Origin: DASTFP01 sp963744345
GTDB taxonomy: Bacteria; Verrucomicrobiota; Verrucomicrobiia; Chthoniobacterales; Terrimicrobiaceae
Assembly (NCBI GenBank): GCA_963744345.1
Contig: CAVUTD010000004.1
Location: 218,386-282,385 of the forward strand
DNA: 64,000 bases
Direction of reading: 5' to 3'
This document shows positions 8,051 to 15,223 of this stretch, piece after piece. Position numbers and translations under genes: made by a program. The notes below the pieces were generated by a model, which was not told where the DNA came from, made no database searches, and was given only the letters and a program-made list of their open reading frames with translations. Position 1 is the stretch's first letter; the number at the start of each line of letters is the position of its first letter.

Positions 8051-9526
8051 ATGCCTGCTAAACTCAATACAGCAAATCTCAGTAGACTCGACCCAAAGAT
8101 CCAAGTGCCGCGATACGACCGTCAGAAAGTCGGTCAGGCCATCCTTCATGTGGGAGTTGGCGGCTTCCACCGAGCCCATCAGGCACTTTATTCAGATGAT
8201 TTGCTTAACCAGGGCGAGGATGCCCAATGGGGACTCTGCGGGCTGGGGTTGCTCAAGCATGATGCCCGAATCCGAGATGTTATGCGCTCGCAGGATTGTC
8301 TTTACACTCTCGTCGAACGCAGCCTGGAAGGCGACACGGCCCGCATCATTGGTTCGATCGTCGATTTCTCGTTCGCCCCAGATGATCCACAAAAAATCCT
8401 GGAGCAAATGGCATCTCCGACGACTCGGATCGTTTCTCTGACGATCACGGAGGGCGGTTACTATATCGACCAGTCTACGGGGGAGTTAAACTCTCAACAT
8501 TCAGACCTTCTCCATGATCTCGCGCACCCGCATGAGCCCTCCTGCTCCTTCGGGTATCTGCTGGAGGCTCTTGATCGTCGCCGCTTACGCGGACTCGCGC
8601 CGTTCACTTTGATGTCTTGCGATAATATTCAAAGTAACGGTGAAGTCGCCAAGAAGATGCTGATGGCTTTTGCGGAGTTGAGGGATCCTGCGCTGAGGAA
8701 TTGGATGTCCGACAACTGCTTGTTTCCCAACAGCATGGTCGATCGCATCACGCCTGCCACCACCGACGAACATCGCAATCTGGTCCAGGAGAAGTTTGGG
8801 ATTGATGATGGCTGGCCCGTGATGACGGAGTCGTTCAAGCAATGGGTCATCGAAGATCACTTTGTTCAGGGACGGCCAAAGTGGGATCAGGTGGGCGCAC
8901 AGATGACCGGTGACGTGCTGCCGTACGAGAAGATGAAACTTCGCCTGCTTAACGCGAGCCATCAGGCTCTCTGTTACATTGGCATGCTTGTCGGATATCA
9001 GTTGGTCCACGAGACGATGGAAGATTCCGACATTCGCCGGCTCGTGGAGAAGATGATGGACGACGAGGTCACCCCAATCTTGCCTGACGTTCCTGGCATC
9101 GACTTAGCAGAATACAAGAAGACGCTCATCGAACGCTTCGCCAATCCCGCCATTCGCGATCAACTTTCGCGCATAGGAATTTATGGTTCATCAGGGATTC
9201 CCAAGTTCGTTCTGCCTTCCGTTGAGGAGCAATTAAAACGCGGAGCGCCTATCAAGTTGCTCAGTTTCACTGTGGCATCTTGGTTTCGTTATCTCAACGG
9301 GCTCGACGAATCAGGGAAAGAAATGCCGATGCTTGACCCGATGGCGCCCGCATTGCGCGACCGGGCCAAGGCAGCCGGGAAGGATGCTCGTCAACTGCTG
9401 AACATGCGTGAAGTCTTCAGCGAAGAATTGGCCAATGCGCCCGCTTTTGTCAAAGAGGTCTCCGCTACCCTGAACAGCTTTTACGCAGAAGGAGCCAGGG
9501 CGACGCTGGTCAAGAGTATTAGCTAA
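8051..9526 (+). CDS. Mannitol 2-dehydrogenase family polyol dehydrogenase
   Basis: A 491-residue long-chain polyol dehydrogenase, the normal length for mannitol 2-dehydrogenase (D-mannitol to D-fructose, NAD) and related arabinitol, fructuronate and tagaturonate enzymes. The N-terminal Rossmann domain has the family motif VGVGGFHRAHQALY. The catalytic K-x4-N-x2-H is intact in KLRLLNASHQAL (near residues 297-308). Fructuronate or tagaturonate reductases share the fold, but the early QWGLCGLGLL and MVDRITPATT pattern fits the mannitol/arabinitol branch best. It fits the nearby polyol island. Exact substrate is not deducible. Confidence 0.88.
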   Translation: MPAKLNTANLSRLDPKIQVPRYDRQKVGQAILHVGVGGFHRAHQALYSDDLLNQGEDAQWGLCGLGLLKHDARIRDVMRSQDCLYTLVERSLEGDTARIIGSIVDFSFAPDDPQKILEQMASPTTRIVSLTITEGGYYIDQSTGELNSQHSDLLHDLAHPHEPSCSFGYLLEALDRRRLRGLAPFTLMSCDNIQSNGEVAKKMLMAFAELRDPALRNWMSDNCLFPNSMVDRITPATTDEHRNLVQEKFGIDDGWPVMTESFKQWVIEDHFVQGRPKWDQVGAQMTGDVLPYEKMKLRLLNASHQALCYIGMLVGYQLVHETMEDSDIRRLVEKMMDDEVTPILPDVPGIDLAEYKKTLIERFANPAIRDQLSRIGIYGSSGIPKFVLPSVEEQLKRGAPIKLLSFTVASWFRYLNGLDESGKEMPMLDPMAPALRDRAKAAGKDARQLLNMREVFSEELANAPAFVKEVSATLNSFYAEGARATLVKSIS

Positions 9527-9630
9527 GCGCTCTGATACCACTGTCACGCCAACGCGGCCTAGGTTCATGAGGCGGCTGTGTCAACTGCCTTTAAGCGAAA
9601 ACGTCTCCAAGAGGCTTTTACTCTAGAAAT

Positions 9631-9656
9631 CAGCCCTAAACAGGTGGGGCTTTTAT
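9631..9656 (+). terminator. Weak hairpin with T-run
   Basis: AGCCC, 9-nt loop, GGGGCT followed by TTTATT. It lies about 105 bp downstream of the dehydrogenase and could terminate that transcript. It is short and therefore uncertain. Confidence 0.4.
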
Positions 9657-10049
9657 TCATGCGGCTGGGCAACTCCGCTCGCGGCACCAGCAGCAATGAA
9701 ACTCACCGTTAAAGAACTCCCCGGCAAGTCTTCTACTCCCTGGACGGTCGCCGTGCCCAAGATGCTCACACAAACCAAGGGTGTGAGGAAGTTTTTTTAG
9801 TCTCGGGAGGTGCTCTTGATTATACTCAGCCGGGTCTATCGACCGGCTGTTTTCCATTTTCTCGCGCGTAATCCAAAAACCCGTCGATCGGCTGATTGCC
9901 GTAAATCCCGGCGAGCTCATGTCCATTTGTGTAAACCAAACGCCGAACTCTATCGAGTTGTCTGCTTCTTTAGGCATCTCCAGGGCCATACGCTTGTCGT
10001 GGTAAGAGGCAACAATTCTTTCGGAAGGGGCGAGGGCCGCCCGCCTCAT
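9657..10049 (-). CDS. Unrecognised 130-residue frame overlapping the end of a lipoprotein gene
   Basis: No family recognised. The frame starts at an ATG that overlaps the TGA of the upstream lipoprotein gene (ATGA), as in translationally coupled pairs. The first 85 residues look protein-like (IVASYHDKRMALEMPKEAD, GFTAISRSTGFWITREKME) while the end (EFHCCWCRERSCPAA) does not. It may be a separate protein or the continuation of the lipoprotein after a frameshift. It also overlaps the possible integrase fragment on the other strand, so at most one of them is functional there. Confidence 0.3.
   Translation of the reverse strand: MRRAALAPSERIVASYHDKRMALEMPKEADNSIEFGVWFTQMDMSSPGFTAISRSTGFWITREKMENSRSIDPAEYNQEHLPRLKKLPHTLGLCEHLGHGDRPGSRRLAGEFFNGEFHCCWCRERSCPAA
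9696..9800 (+). pseudogene. 34-residue N-terminal fragment, possibly of a phage-type integrase
   Basis: A short frame MKLTVKELPGKSSTPWTVAV and onwards to TKGVRKFF, then stop. The pattern (short beta strand, PW, VPK, then K-RKFF) resembles the arm-binding N-terminus of tyrosine recombinases, where the next element would be a helix of the form F-x-T-x-EA. Everything after FF is missing. This is recognition by pattern only, so confidence is low. It would fit the mobile-element scar just downstream. Confidence 0.3.
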
Positions 10050-10243
10050 GGGGCCGGAGGGTCAAGGGGCGCGGGAGTCGTCGCGGGAGCCGCCGGAGCC
10101 GCAGCCGGGGTTGGTGACGGTGTCGCGGCCGAAGGTGGTGTTTGCGCCGAGCGATCGCAACTCGCCAGCAATGCGAGGGAAGCGAGACTTGGGAAAGCGA
10201 AGCGTCGAAGTTTGATGTTCATAATCCGCATATCGGGGGCCAC
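10046..10243 (-). CDS. Small Ala/Pro-rich lipoprotein
   Basis: A 65-residue product with a lipoprotein signal: basic NIKLRRFAF, hydrophobic PSLASLALL, lipobox LLAS-C at residue 29. The mature part is a Ser/Pro/Ala/Thr linker (TPSPTPAAAPAAPATTPAP) with no folded domain. Start is at residue 1 or at the internal MRIMNIK. Such linkers usually tether a C-terminal domain, so this may be a truncated or frameshifted protein (see the overlapping frame at 9657-10049). Function unknown. Confidence 0.45.
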   Translation of the reverse strand: MAPDMRIMNIKLRRFAFPSLASLALLASCDRSAQTPPSAATPSPTPAAAPAAPATTPAPLDPPAP

Positions 10244-10310
10244 CTCCTTCGCAGGGGTAAGGGAGACAACGGATCGAGCTATCGGTCAATTTCCAATGTC
10301 AGCGGTCGGA

Positions 10311-10352
10311 TCAAAGTGCATCACTCAGGGTCGAATCAAAATGCACCACCTG
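10311..10352. repeat. Left terminal repeat region of the IS21-family element
   Basis: Contains AAAGTGCATCACTCAGGGTC followed by GAATCAAAATGCACCAC, so the motif GTGCA occurs twice, in direct then near-direct form. It matches the right end in inverted orientation. Multiple short repeats at each end are usual in IS21 elements and bind the transposase. Confidence 0.7.
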
Positions 10353-10513
10353 GACGACGGTTTTCTAAGTGGATTTCGGTAGTGGTTGCAAGGGTGAAGT
10401 GGTTATGGGCGGCGAGAGCCGCGTTTTTTCAGCCGGAGGCTGCTAATTGTTCCCCTTAGAGGAAGGGTTTGGGGAACCGTGGTTCCCCAAGTCGTTGGAT
10501 CAAATCAAATCAC

Positions 10514-11299
10514 TTATTTTGTCATTTGATGCGCTGGGGAGGATTTGGGCTTGGGCGATGTGCGTTGGTTGGCGCTTTCCTGGAGCCGGTAACTGCGTCC
10601 GGTTATCGCGATGACTTCGGCGCGATGGAGCAGTCGGTCCAGGATGGCGCTGGCGGCAGGCACGTCGCTCAGGAGCTTTCCCCATTCTTCGATGGGACGA
10701 TTGGAAGTCATCAGGGTGGAGCGGTTTTCATAGCGACGCATGATGATCTCCAGGAGGATTTCGCCGCTTTTTGGCGGCAGGATCTTGAGTCCCATGTCAT
10801 CAATGATGAGGAGATCGGGCTTGAGATATTTTCCCAACAGGCGGCTCTCGCCGGCTTGGGTTGCCTCGAGGGAAAGCTCGCGCACAAGGTCGAACACTGA
10901 ACGGTAGAGCACCAGGAAACCGGCCTTGATCGCTTCGATTCCAATGGCTTGAGCGAGATGACTCTTTCCCACCCCGGGCGGGCCGACAAGGAGCGCGTCG
11001 CGCTGCTGGCGGATAAAGTGACAGGCGGCCAGTTCGTAGATCTGCACGCGATCGATGCAAGCATTGAAGGCGAAGTCGAAGTTGTCCAGAGAGCGGATCT
11101 CGCGGAAGTCGGCGGCTTTCTGGCGCCGGGCGATTGTGCGCTGCTCTCGCACGTTGATTTCGTCCTGGAAAACGAGTTCCAGGAATTGGTGGTAGGGAAG
11201 CCTGCCGGCTTCGGCTTCATTGAGGCGCAACTCGAGCGTGCTAAGCAGTCCCGAGAGACGCAGTCGGTGCGCATATTTTTTGAGGGTGTTGTTGGTCAT
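10514..11299 (-). CDS. istB: IS21-family helper ATPase IstB
   Basis: A 261-residue DnaC-like AAA+ ATPase that assists IstA in target capture. Walker A GPPGVGKSHLA and Walker B LLIIDDMGL are intact, and the family C-terminal TSNRPIEEWGKLLSDVP and RLLHRAEVIAITGRSYRL are present. The gene starts 59 bp before the istA stop, so the two genes overlap in different frames. This is a normal IS21 arrangement that couples translation. No truncation seen. Confidence 0.93.
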   Translation of the reverse strand: MTNNTLKKYAHRLRLSGLLSTLELRLNEAEAGRLPYHQFLELVFQDEINVREQRTIARRQKAADFREIRSLDNFDFAFNACIDRVQIYELAACHFIRQQRDALLVGPPGVGKSHLAQAIGIEAIKAGFLVLYRSVFDLVRELSLEATQAGESRLLGKYLKPDLLIIDDMGLKILPPKSGEILLEIIMRRYENRSTLMTSNRPIEEWGKLLSDVPAASAILDRLLHRAEVIAITGRSYRLQESANQRTSPKPKSSPAHQMTK

Positions 11300-12869
11300 A
11301 GTTAGGTGAGTGGTGCTTACTGATGAAGTCGGAGTAGGTTCTCAGGTCGCGGATTAAAGGGTGATTTTGAGCGAAGGCAAAGTTGCCCTGCTCGCTTGGT
11401 TCACCGATGAGGCGTTGGATGTCTTTGAGTCGCCGGGCGCCGGCCTTGAGCGCCTTATGACAAGCGGCGTCGATGGTGGCCGCCGTGTGCTTTTTAACCA
11501 GATTGCAAAGTCCCATGATGGATCGCAGCGCCTCGGGTCCTCGCCGATCAACGCTGGACTGCGCCCATTGGCCGCAGGCTTCGCCCAGCAGCGCCGCGCG
11601 TCCTATCCACCATCGGCAGGAGGAGAGCACCGGAGCGCTCATCCCGGCAACACCCAGAATGCGGCTGAACTTTCCGGGTTCCAAGCGGAGGTGGATTTGC
11701 ACCTGCTCCATGCGGTCATTGAAAATGCGTACGCAGCGACTATCCCATCGCACCCACACCTGCCGGCCGATGTACTCCGGGGGCGCTTCGTAAAAGGCTC
11801 GCTGGACCTCCACAAAGCTGTCCCGGCTCACGTTGCGCCGGGCCTCCTGATAGCACGGAAAGAGCGAGGGTGGCAGCGGCTGCAGATGGGGGCGTTCCTC
11901 CTCAAAGCGTGCGGCGACCTGTTTGCAGGTCGTTCCGTGAATGCGTTTGTCGGCGACGTTCTCTTCCCATTGGCTAAGAAAAGCGTTCTCTTCGGCCAGA
12001 GACTTGAAGCGTCGCCCTTTAAGCGCGTTGCCGCGAACATAGGACACCCCGCGCTCCACCTTCCCTTTGTGTTGAGGCGTCCGCGGACGACAGGGCATGA
12101 CGTGGATATGGTAATGGCGGCAAAAGTCCGCCAGCTTCGGGTTGATTTGCGGATCAAACCAATCGGCCTTGAGAACCGCCGCCTTGAGGTTGTCCAAGTT
12201 GAGCAAGAGCGGCACGCCGCCAAAATGACGAAGCGAGTTCTCCAGGCACCGAAGCAAGCTCTCGGTGTCCTGGCGCATCACCGCTTCACTGTAGCCTTTG
12301 CGCGAGTAGCTCAGCACGGCCCGCATCACCCAGCTGCGGCGCATCTTGCCCTCGTCTTGCTCAATGGGAGCTCCCATGCCGAAATCCACCTGCATCTCCT
12401 CTCCGGGTTGGCATTCAATGCGCCATACCCGCTCTGGCTGCCTCTGTCTTAGCCGACGCACGAAGCGCTTGACTGACTGGTAGGAACCCAAAAATCCCTT
12501 TGCCTCAACCAGATCCTGATAGATGCGCTGGGCGCTCAGCCCGGCCCCCATCTTCAAATCAATCGCTGCCTCAAAGGGCTCGCACCGGCTCTTGCGGCCC
12601 AAATGATCGGCAACCGAAACCGTCGATTCCCTTCCAACCATACTCTCCGAGCCGGGGGTCGAAATGCTGCTGCACTTTGAGTTCGATTCCTCACTCGAGC
12701 CGGGGGTCGAAATGCTGCATTTTGACTGCCCCCGGATGTAACGCCTGACGGTTCGCCCGTTGACCCCAAGCTCACGCGCGATGCGACGCTGGGACCAACC
12801 CTTCTCATGTAAACTGCGGATCGCTTCTTGGTGGCTCACTTTCAGGACGTTGGACATGAGCCATTCCAA
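11241..12869 (-). CDS. istA: IS21-family transposase IstA
   Basis: A 542-residue DDE transposase. The N-terminus has a helix-turn-helix (EKGWSQRRIARELGVNGRTV). The catalytic core shows D in QVDFGMGAP, D in LLNLDNLKAAV, and E in PQHKGKVERGVSYVRG. A second start Met is four codons in (MSNVLKVSHQ). Odd feature: between the HTH and the rest (about residues 49-74) lies a Ser-rich insertion with a repeated SISTPGS peptide, encoded by a 23-bp direct repeat that resembles the element's own terminal repeats. The rest is full length and looks active. Confidence 0.93.
   Translation of the reverse strand: MEWLMSNVLKVSHQEAIRSLHEKGWSQRRIARELGVNGRTVRRYIRGQSKCSISTPGSSEESNSKCSSISTPGSESMVGRESTVSVADHLGRKSRCEPFEAAIDLKMGAGLSAQRIYQDLVEAKGFLGSYQSVKRFVRRLRQRQPERVWRIECQPGEEMQVDFGMGAPIEQDEGKMRRSWVMRAVLSYSRKGYSEAVMRQDTESLLRCLENSLRHFGGVPLLLNLDNLKAAVLKADWFDPQINPKLADFCRHYHIHVMPCRPRTPQHKGKVERGVSYVRGNALKGRRFKSLAEENAFLSQWEENVADKRIHGTTCKQVAARFEEERPHLQPLPPSLFPCYQEARRNVSRDSFVEVQRAFYEAPPEYIGRQVWVRWDSRCVRIFNDRMEQVQIHLRLEPGKFSRILGVAGMSAPVLSSCRWWIGRAALLGEACGQWAQSSVDRRGPEALRSIMGLCNLVKKHTAATIDAACHKALKAGARRLKDIQRLIGEPSEQGNFAFAQNHPLIRDLRTYSDFISKHHSPNYDQQHPQKICAPTASLGTA
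12648..12718. repeat. 23-bp direct repeat inside istA, similar to the IS ends
   Basis: CGAGCCGGGGGTCGAAATGC plus TGC occurs exactly at 12648-12670 and again at 12696-12718, 48 bp apart (16 codons, in frame). The shared GGGTCGAA core followed by a TGCA/TTTTGA block also occurs in both terminal repeats of the element. It produces the SISTPGS peptide repeat in IstA. Confidence 0.75.
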
Positions 12870-12913
12870 CCGCCCTTCGGCAGTCAGATAGAGCTCTTCT
12901 CGCGTCCAAGAAG

Positions 12914-12958
12914 TGGTGTATTTTGACGCCCTCTATTTCGACCCTTCGTGCTGCACTT
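12914..12958. repeat. Right terminal repeat region of the IS21-family element
   Basis: Contains GTGGTGTATTTTGACGCC, then TTTCGACCCTTCGTGCTGCA and CTTT. In reverse complement it matches the left end (AAAGTGCA, then GGGTCGAA, then a CAAAATACACCAC block). It is 10-50 bp upstream of the istA start and must also hold the transposase promoter. Confidence 0.7.
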
Positions 12959-13185
12959 TCAGCGACCGGCGACAATTTCCAACGCGCCCGAAAAGGGTAG
13001 CAAGCACATCGAGCGATGTGTTTTCTCGACCTTTTCACATTGCCGGGAGCTTTGGTTGCAAGGGCGACTTGCCAGTGAAATTCGCTGCGGATTGGCGATT
13101 GAAAAATCGCTATGGCCCAGATTGCGGACGGTCTTTTTGCTCGTTGAATAGTATGACGTCTCTCATCCTCACCACACTTACGACC
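12956..13185. other. Non-coding gap beside the IS element
   Basis: About 230 bp with no recognisable gene on either strand. On the minus strand it would be the continuation of the decayed dehydrogenase just to its right, but I cannot follow that protein here. Confidence 0.4.
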
Positions 13186-13385
13186 TGCAGATCGTCGTCC
13201 AACCGCTCATTGCCACTGGCTTCGAAAACAATATTCGCTCCCCACCCTTCTGTGGCCCCTCTCACCACGTCGGCAAGATGTGCTCACGGACATTACCGGA
13301 GTGATTCCCGGATACTTCGCGGCGAGTTCCAGCTTAGGCGTTTGGACGTCCGAGACAAAACGCGGCGCCTGCTTGCAAAAGCCGC
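13186..13385 (-). pseudogene. Decayed Zn-dependent polyol (xylitol/sorbitol-type) dehydrogenase fragment
   Basis: On the minus strand one frame reads FVSDVQTPKLELAAKYPGIT and a second, one base shifted, continues AHLADVVRGATEGWGANIVF then EASGN. Together they form the end of the Rossmann fold of a medium-chain dehydrogenase: the acidic residue after the second beta strand (SDVQTPKLELA) and the GADVVFEASG-type strand. The join needs a frameshift near 13280, and neither the N-terminal zinc domain nor the C-terminus is present. It follows rbtD-like in the same orientation, so it was probably the next gene of that polyol operon before it was broken. Confidence 0.7.
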
Positions 13386-13430
13386 CTAAAAACTTGCCTC
13401 GTTTTTTGCGACTTTTGGCCTTAAGGACAG

Positions 13431-14159
13431 TCAGAGATCAAAGTTGGTGGGCAGCATGACCACGTCGCGGATGGTCATCCCCCGTGGCCGTGTCAGCATG
13501 AACATCACCACATTGGCCACCTCGCTTGCTTCGAGCAGGCTGCCTGATTCCTTGGCCTCCTTCAATTTCTCCTCCGGCCAGTCGGCCAGAAGCGCGCTGA
13601 TGACGGGACCGGGCGAGATCGAGCCCACGCGGATGCCGTGCTTGAAGACCTGGCGGCGTACCGTCTGGACGAAGCAGTTTATAGCCCATTTGGAGGACGC
13701 ATAGACCGGCTCCCAAGGCGTGGGAAAGTGCGCCGCTAACGAACTCGTCACCACGATGTCGCCCGTTCCACGCTCGATCATATGGGGCAGGACATCGTGG
13801 ACGTTTTTCATCACCACGTTGACGTTAAGGTTCAGCATCCTGTCGATCGCCTCCGTGTTGGCATCGACCAAGTCGCCGCCGACATAAATGCCGGCATTGG
13901 CGTGCAGGATGTCGAGCTGGCCTGCCTTCTCCAGGATCTCCGGCATCAGCGTCGCGCAGCTCTTGGCGTCAAGCAGATCGATGACCAGCGGAATCACCGC
14001 GTCACCGTGCTTTTCGCGGAGTGCCGTTAGCGCCGCCTCATCGCGGTCCACCAGCACCACGCGCGCGCCAGCCGCAAGCATCGCCTCCGTGCTGGCCAGT
14101 CCGATGCCCGACGCCCCGCCGGTGACAGCGGCGACCTTACCTTCTAATTCCTTTGCCAT
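13431..14159 (-). CDS. Ribitol 2-dehydrogenase-like short-chain dehydrogenase
   Basis: A 242-residue SDR predicted to oxidise ribitol to D-ribulose with NAD. It has TGGASGIG (coenzyme glycines), LHANAGIYVGG, catalytic Ser in TSSLAAHFP and Tyr/Lys in PVYASSKWAI. Ribitol dehydrogenase-specific runs are visible: WEPVYASSKWAINCFVQTVR, then GPVISALLADWPEEKLKEA and VRDVVMLP-like end (IRDVVMLPTNFDL). The start chosen is the Met at 14159 (MAKELEGKVAAVTGG), preceded by GAGAAAA; an upstream start at 14210 would add a non-homologous tail. It lies at the end of an ABC importer operon on the same strand. Confidence 0.85.
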   Translation of the reverse strand: MAKELEGKVAAVTGGASGIGLASTEAMLAAGARVVLVDRDEAALTALREKHGDAVIPLVIDLLDAKSCATLMPEILEKAGQLDILHANAGIYVGGDLVDANTEAIDRMLNLNVNVVMKNVHDVLPHMIERGTGDIVVTSSLAAHFPTPWEPVYASSKWAINCFVQTVRRQVFKHGIRVGSISPGPVISALLADWPEEKLKEAKESGSLLEASEVANVVMFMLTRPRGMTIRDVVMLPTNFDL

Positions 14160-14513
14160 CTTTTCTCTGCTCTTAGTGTGGGGTTGTCCTGACCTGAAGT
14201 GAACAAACATTCATGTTAGGATTAAATACTCACTTTAAAATGAAAAATCCGGCGGTTCTCGAACTCCGGGGGATCAGCCGATTTTTGGAACTCATTGATT
14301 TCGCCGTGGGGCACAACGGAAGGAAGGATTTGTTGCGCTCAATTGTATCCACCTTGAACCTTCAGTGAATAGCGCTAATTTGCGCAAATATATCGCAATC
14401 TGCGCACGCCCGTCAGCGCACAGTTCTGCGAGCAATAACTCTTCTCAGGTGATGACCCAAACAGAAACTCTCTGATACCTCCACGAGCCGTTAATGCCTT
14501 TTCAAGCCTCCGG
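14160..14513. other. Intergenic region carrying control-region copy A
   Basis: No gene. The stretch 14301-14440 is one of three copies of the 5' region of the XylR-like regulator gene (see the repeat entries). It lies upstream of the ribitol-dehydrogenase-like gene and probably serves, or once served, as its promoter region. Confidence 0.6.
14301..14440 (+). repeat. Copy A of the regulator 5' region
   Basis: Matches 19101-19250 closely, including TCGCCGTGGGGCACAAC, CTTCAGTGAATAGCGCTAAT followed by TTGCGCA, and the first codons of the regulator (CGCACG... then GCGCACAGTTCTGC and AGCAATAACT). The regulator start codon is changed from ATG to CTG and the reading frame then diverges, so this copy encodes no protein. 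Confidence 0.8.
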
Positions 14514-15215
14514 CTATGCCGGAGTTTTTGACTCAGTTCCTTTCTGGTCCTCATTCACAGAAGGAACCTGGCGTGCCAGGGAGACATCTATCGCATCCAA
14601 TAAGCTCGGGTCTACTTTGGCCCGCTCGGCTGTGACTGCATCTGCTCTGAGTTCCTTTTGCGAAAGTGCCCTGGCTGCTTCAATGATCCAGTTCGCAGCC
14701 ATCGCGATTGATATGGTATCGGTATCAATAGCCAGGTCGAAGTTCGATGCGTTATCCCATGCTTGGTTGTAGAATCTCCAGACGAACTTTTCCCGGGCCG
14801 TGTCGTCCGCTTTCACTCGTTGCTCAGCTCCCAAGCGGTTGGATAAGTTTTCCCGCGCCATCACTCGTTCCACTCTGACTGAGAACGGGGCCTGGAGGCG
14901 CACGTTGAGGACATCGGCATACTTGCTCAAAGAGGCATAACCACCCCGCCCCAGTATCACCATATCCCCTCGATGCGCCAGGGCTTCCATTGTGTCATTT
15001 AACATCGAAACGATTTCCAGATTCCTCGCGTTTGCCAGATCCCAAACATTCGGAGGAGACGTATATAAATCGCCAAATTTTTCCAGCCCATACTGGCGGA
15101 ATATCCCCTCCAGAACGCTCTTATTCACCAAAGTATAGCCTAAAGCCTCGGTTACTCGCCGGGCGATTTCGGCCGCTTCGCTGCCAATTAATCTGGAAAT
15201 TGCAATTGTTTTCAT
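14514..15215 (-). CDS. Cytidylate kinase-like P-loop protein
   Basis: A 233-residue member of the cytidylate-kinase-like group, whose members occur beside ABC transporters and whose substrate is mostly unknown. The N-terminal ISRLIGSEAAEIARRV corresponds to the P-loop, but the usual GSGG is GSEA, which questions ordinary ATP binding. ILGRGGYASL, RVERVMARE and the DNASNFDLAIDTD stretch fit the family. The start Met at 15215 (MKTIAISRL) is preferred to 15251. It begins 9 bp after the permease stop, so it is part of the importer operon, between the permease and the ribitol-dehydrogenase-like gene. A regulatory or polyol-kinase-like role is speculative. Confidence 0.75.
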   Translation of the reverse strand: MKTIAISRLIGSEAAEIARRVTEALGYTLVNKSVLEGIFRQYGLEKFGDLYTSPPNVWDLANARNLEIVSMLNDTMEALAHRGDMVILGRGGYASLSKYADVLNVRLQAPFSVRVERVMARENLSNRLGAEQRVKADDTAREKFVWRFYNQAWDNASNFDLAIDTDTISIAMAANWIIEAARALSQKELRADAVTAERAKVDPSLLDAIDVSLARQVPSVNEDQKGTESKTPA

Positions 15216-15223
15216 CGGTGTCT

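Larger units (their letters stand above)
10317..12955 (-). mobile_element. IS21-family insertion sequence, apparently complete
   Basis: The two genes istA and istB lie between imperfect terminal inverted repeats. The left end reads TGCATCACTCAGGGTCGAA (from 10317) and the reverse complement of the right end reads TGCAGCACGAAGGGTCGAA (from 12955 inward). Similarity extends outward through AAAG on both sides, so the exact ends may be a few bases further out and I cannot define the target duplication. IS21 elements move by a cut-and-paste or circle route using IstA with the ATPase helper IstB. It separates a lipoprotein region from a decayed dehydrogenase, so it lies in already eroded DNA. Confidence 0.85.

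Noticed and set aside
11361..12452. 363-codon plus-strand frame opposite istA
   Set aside because: IstA is clearly the real protein (DDE motifs, overlap with istB); the antisense frame shows no family signal.
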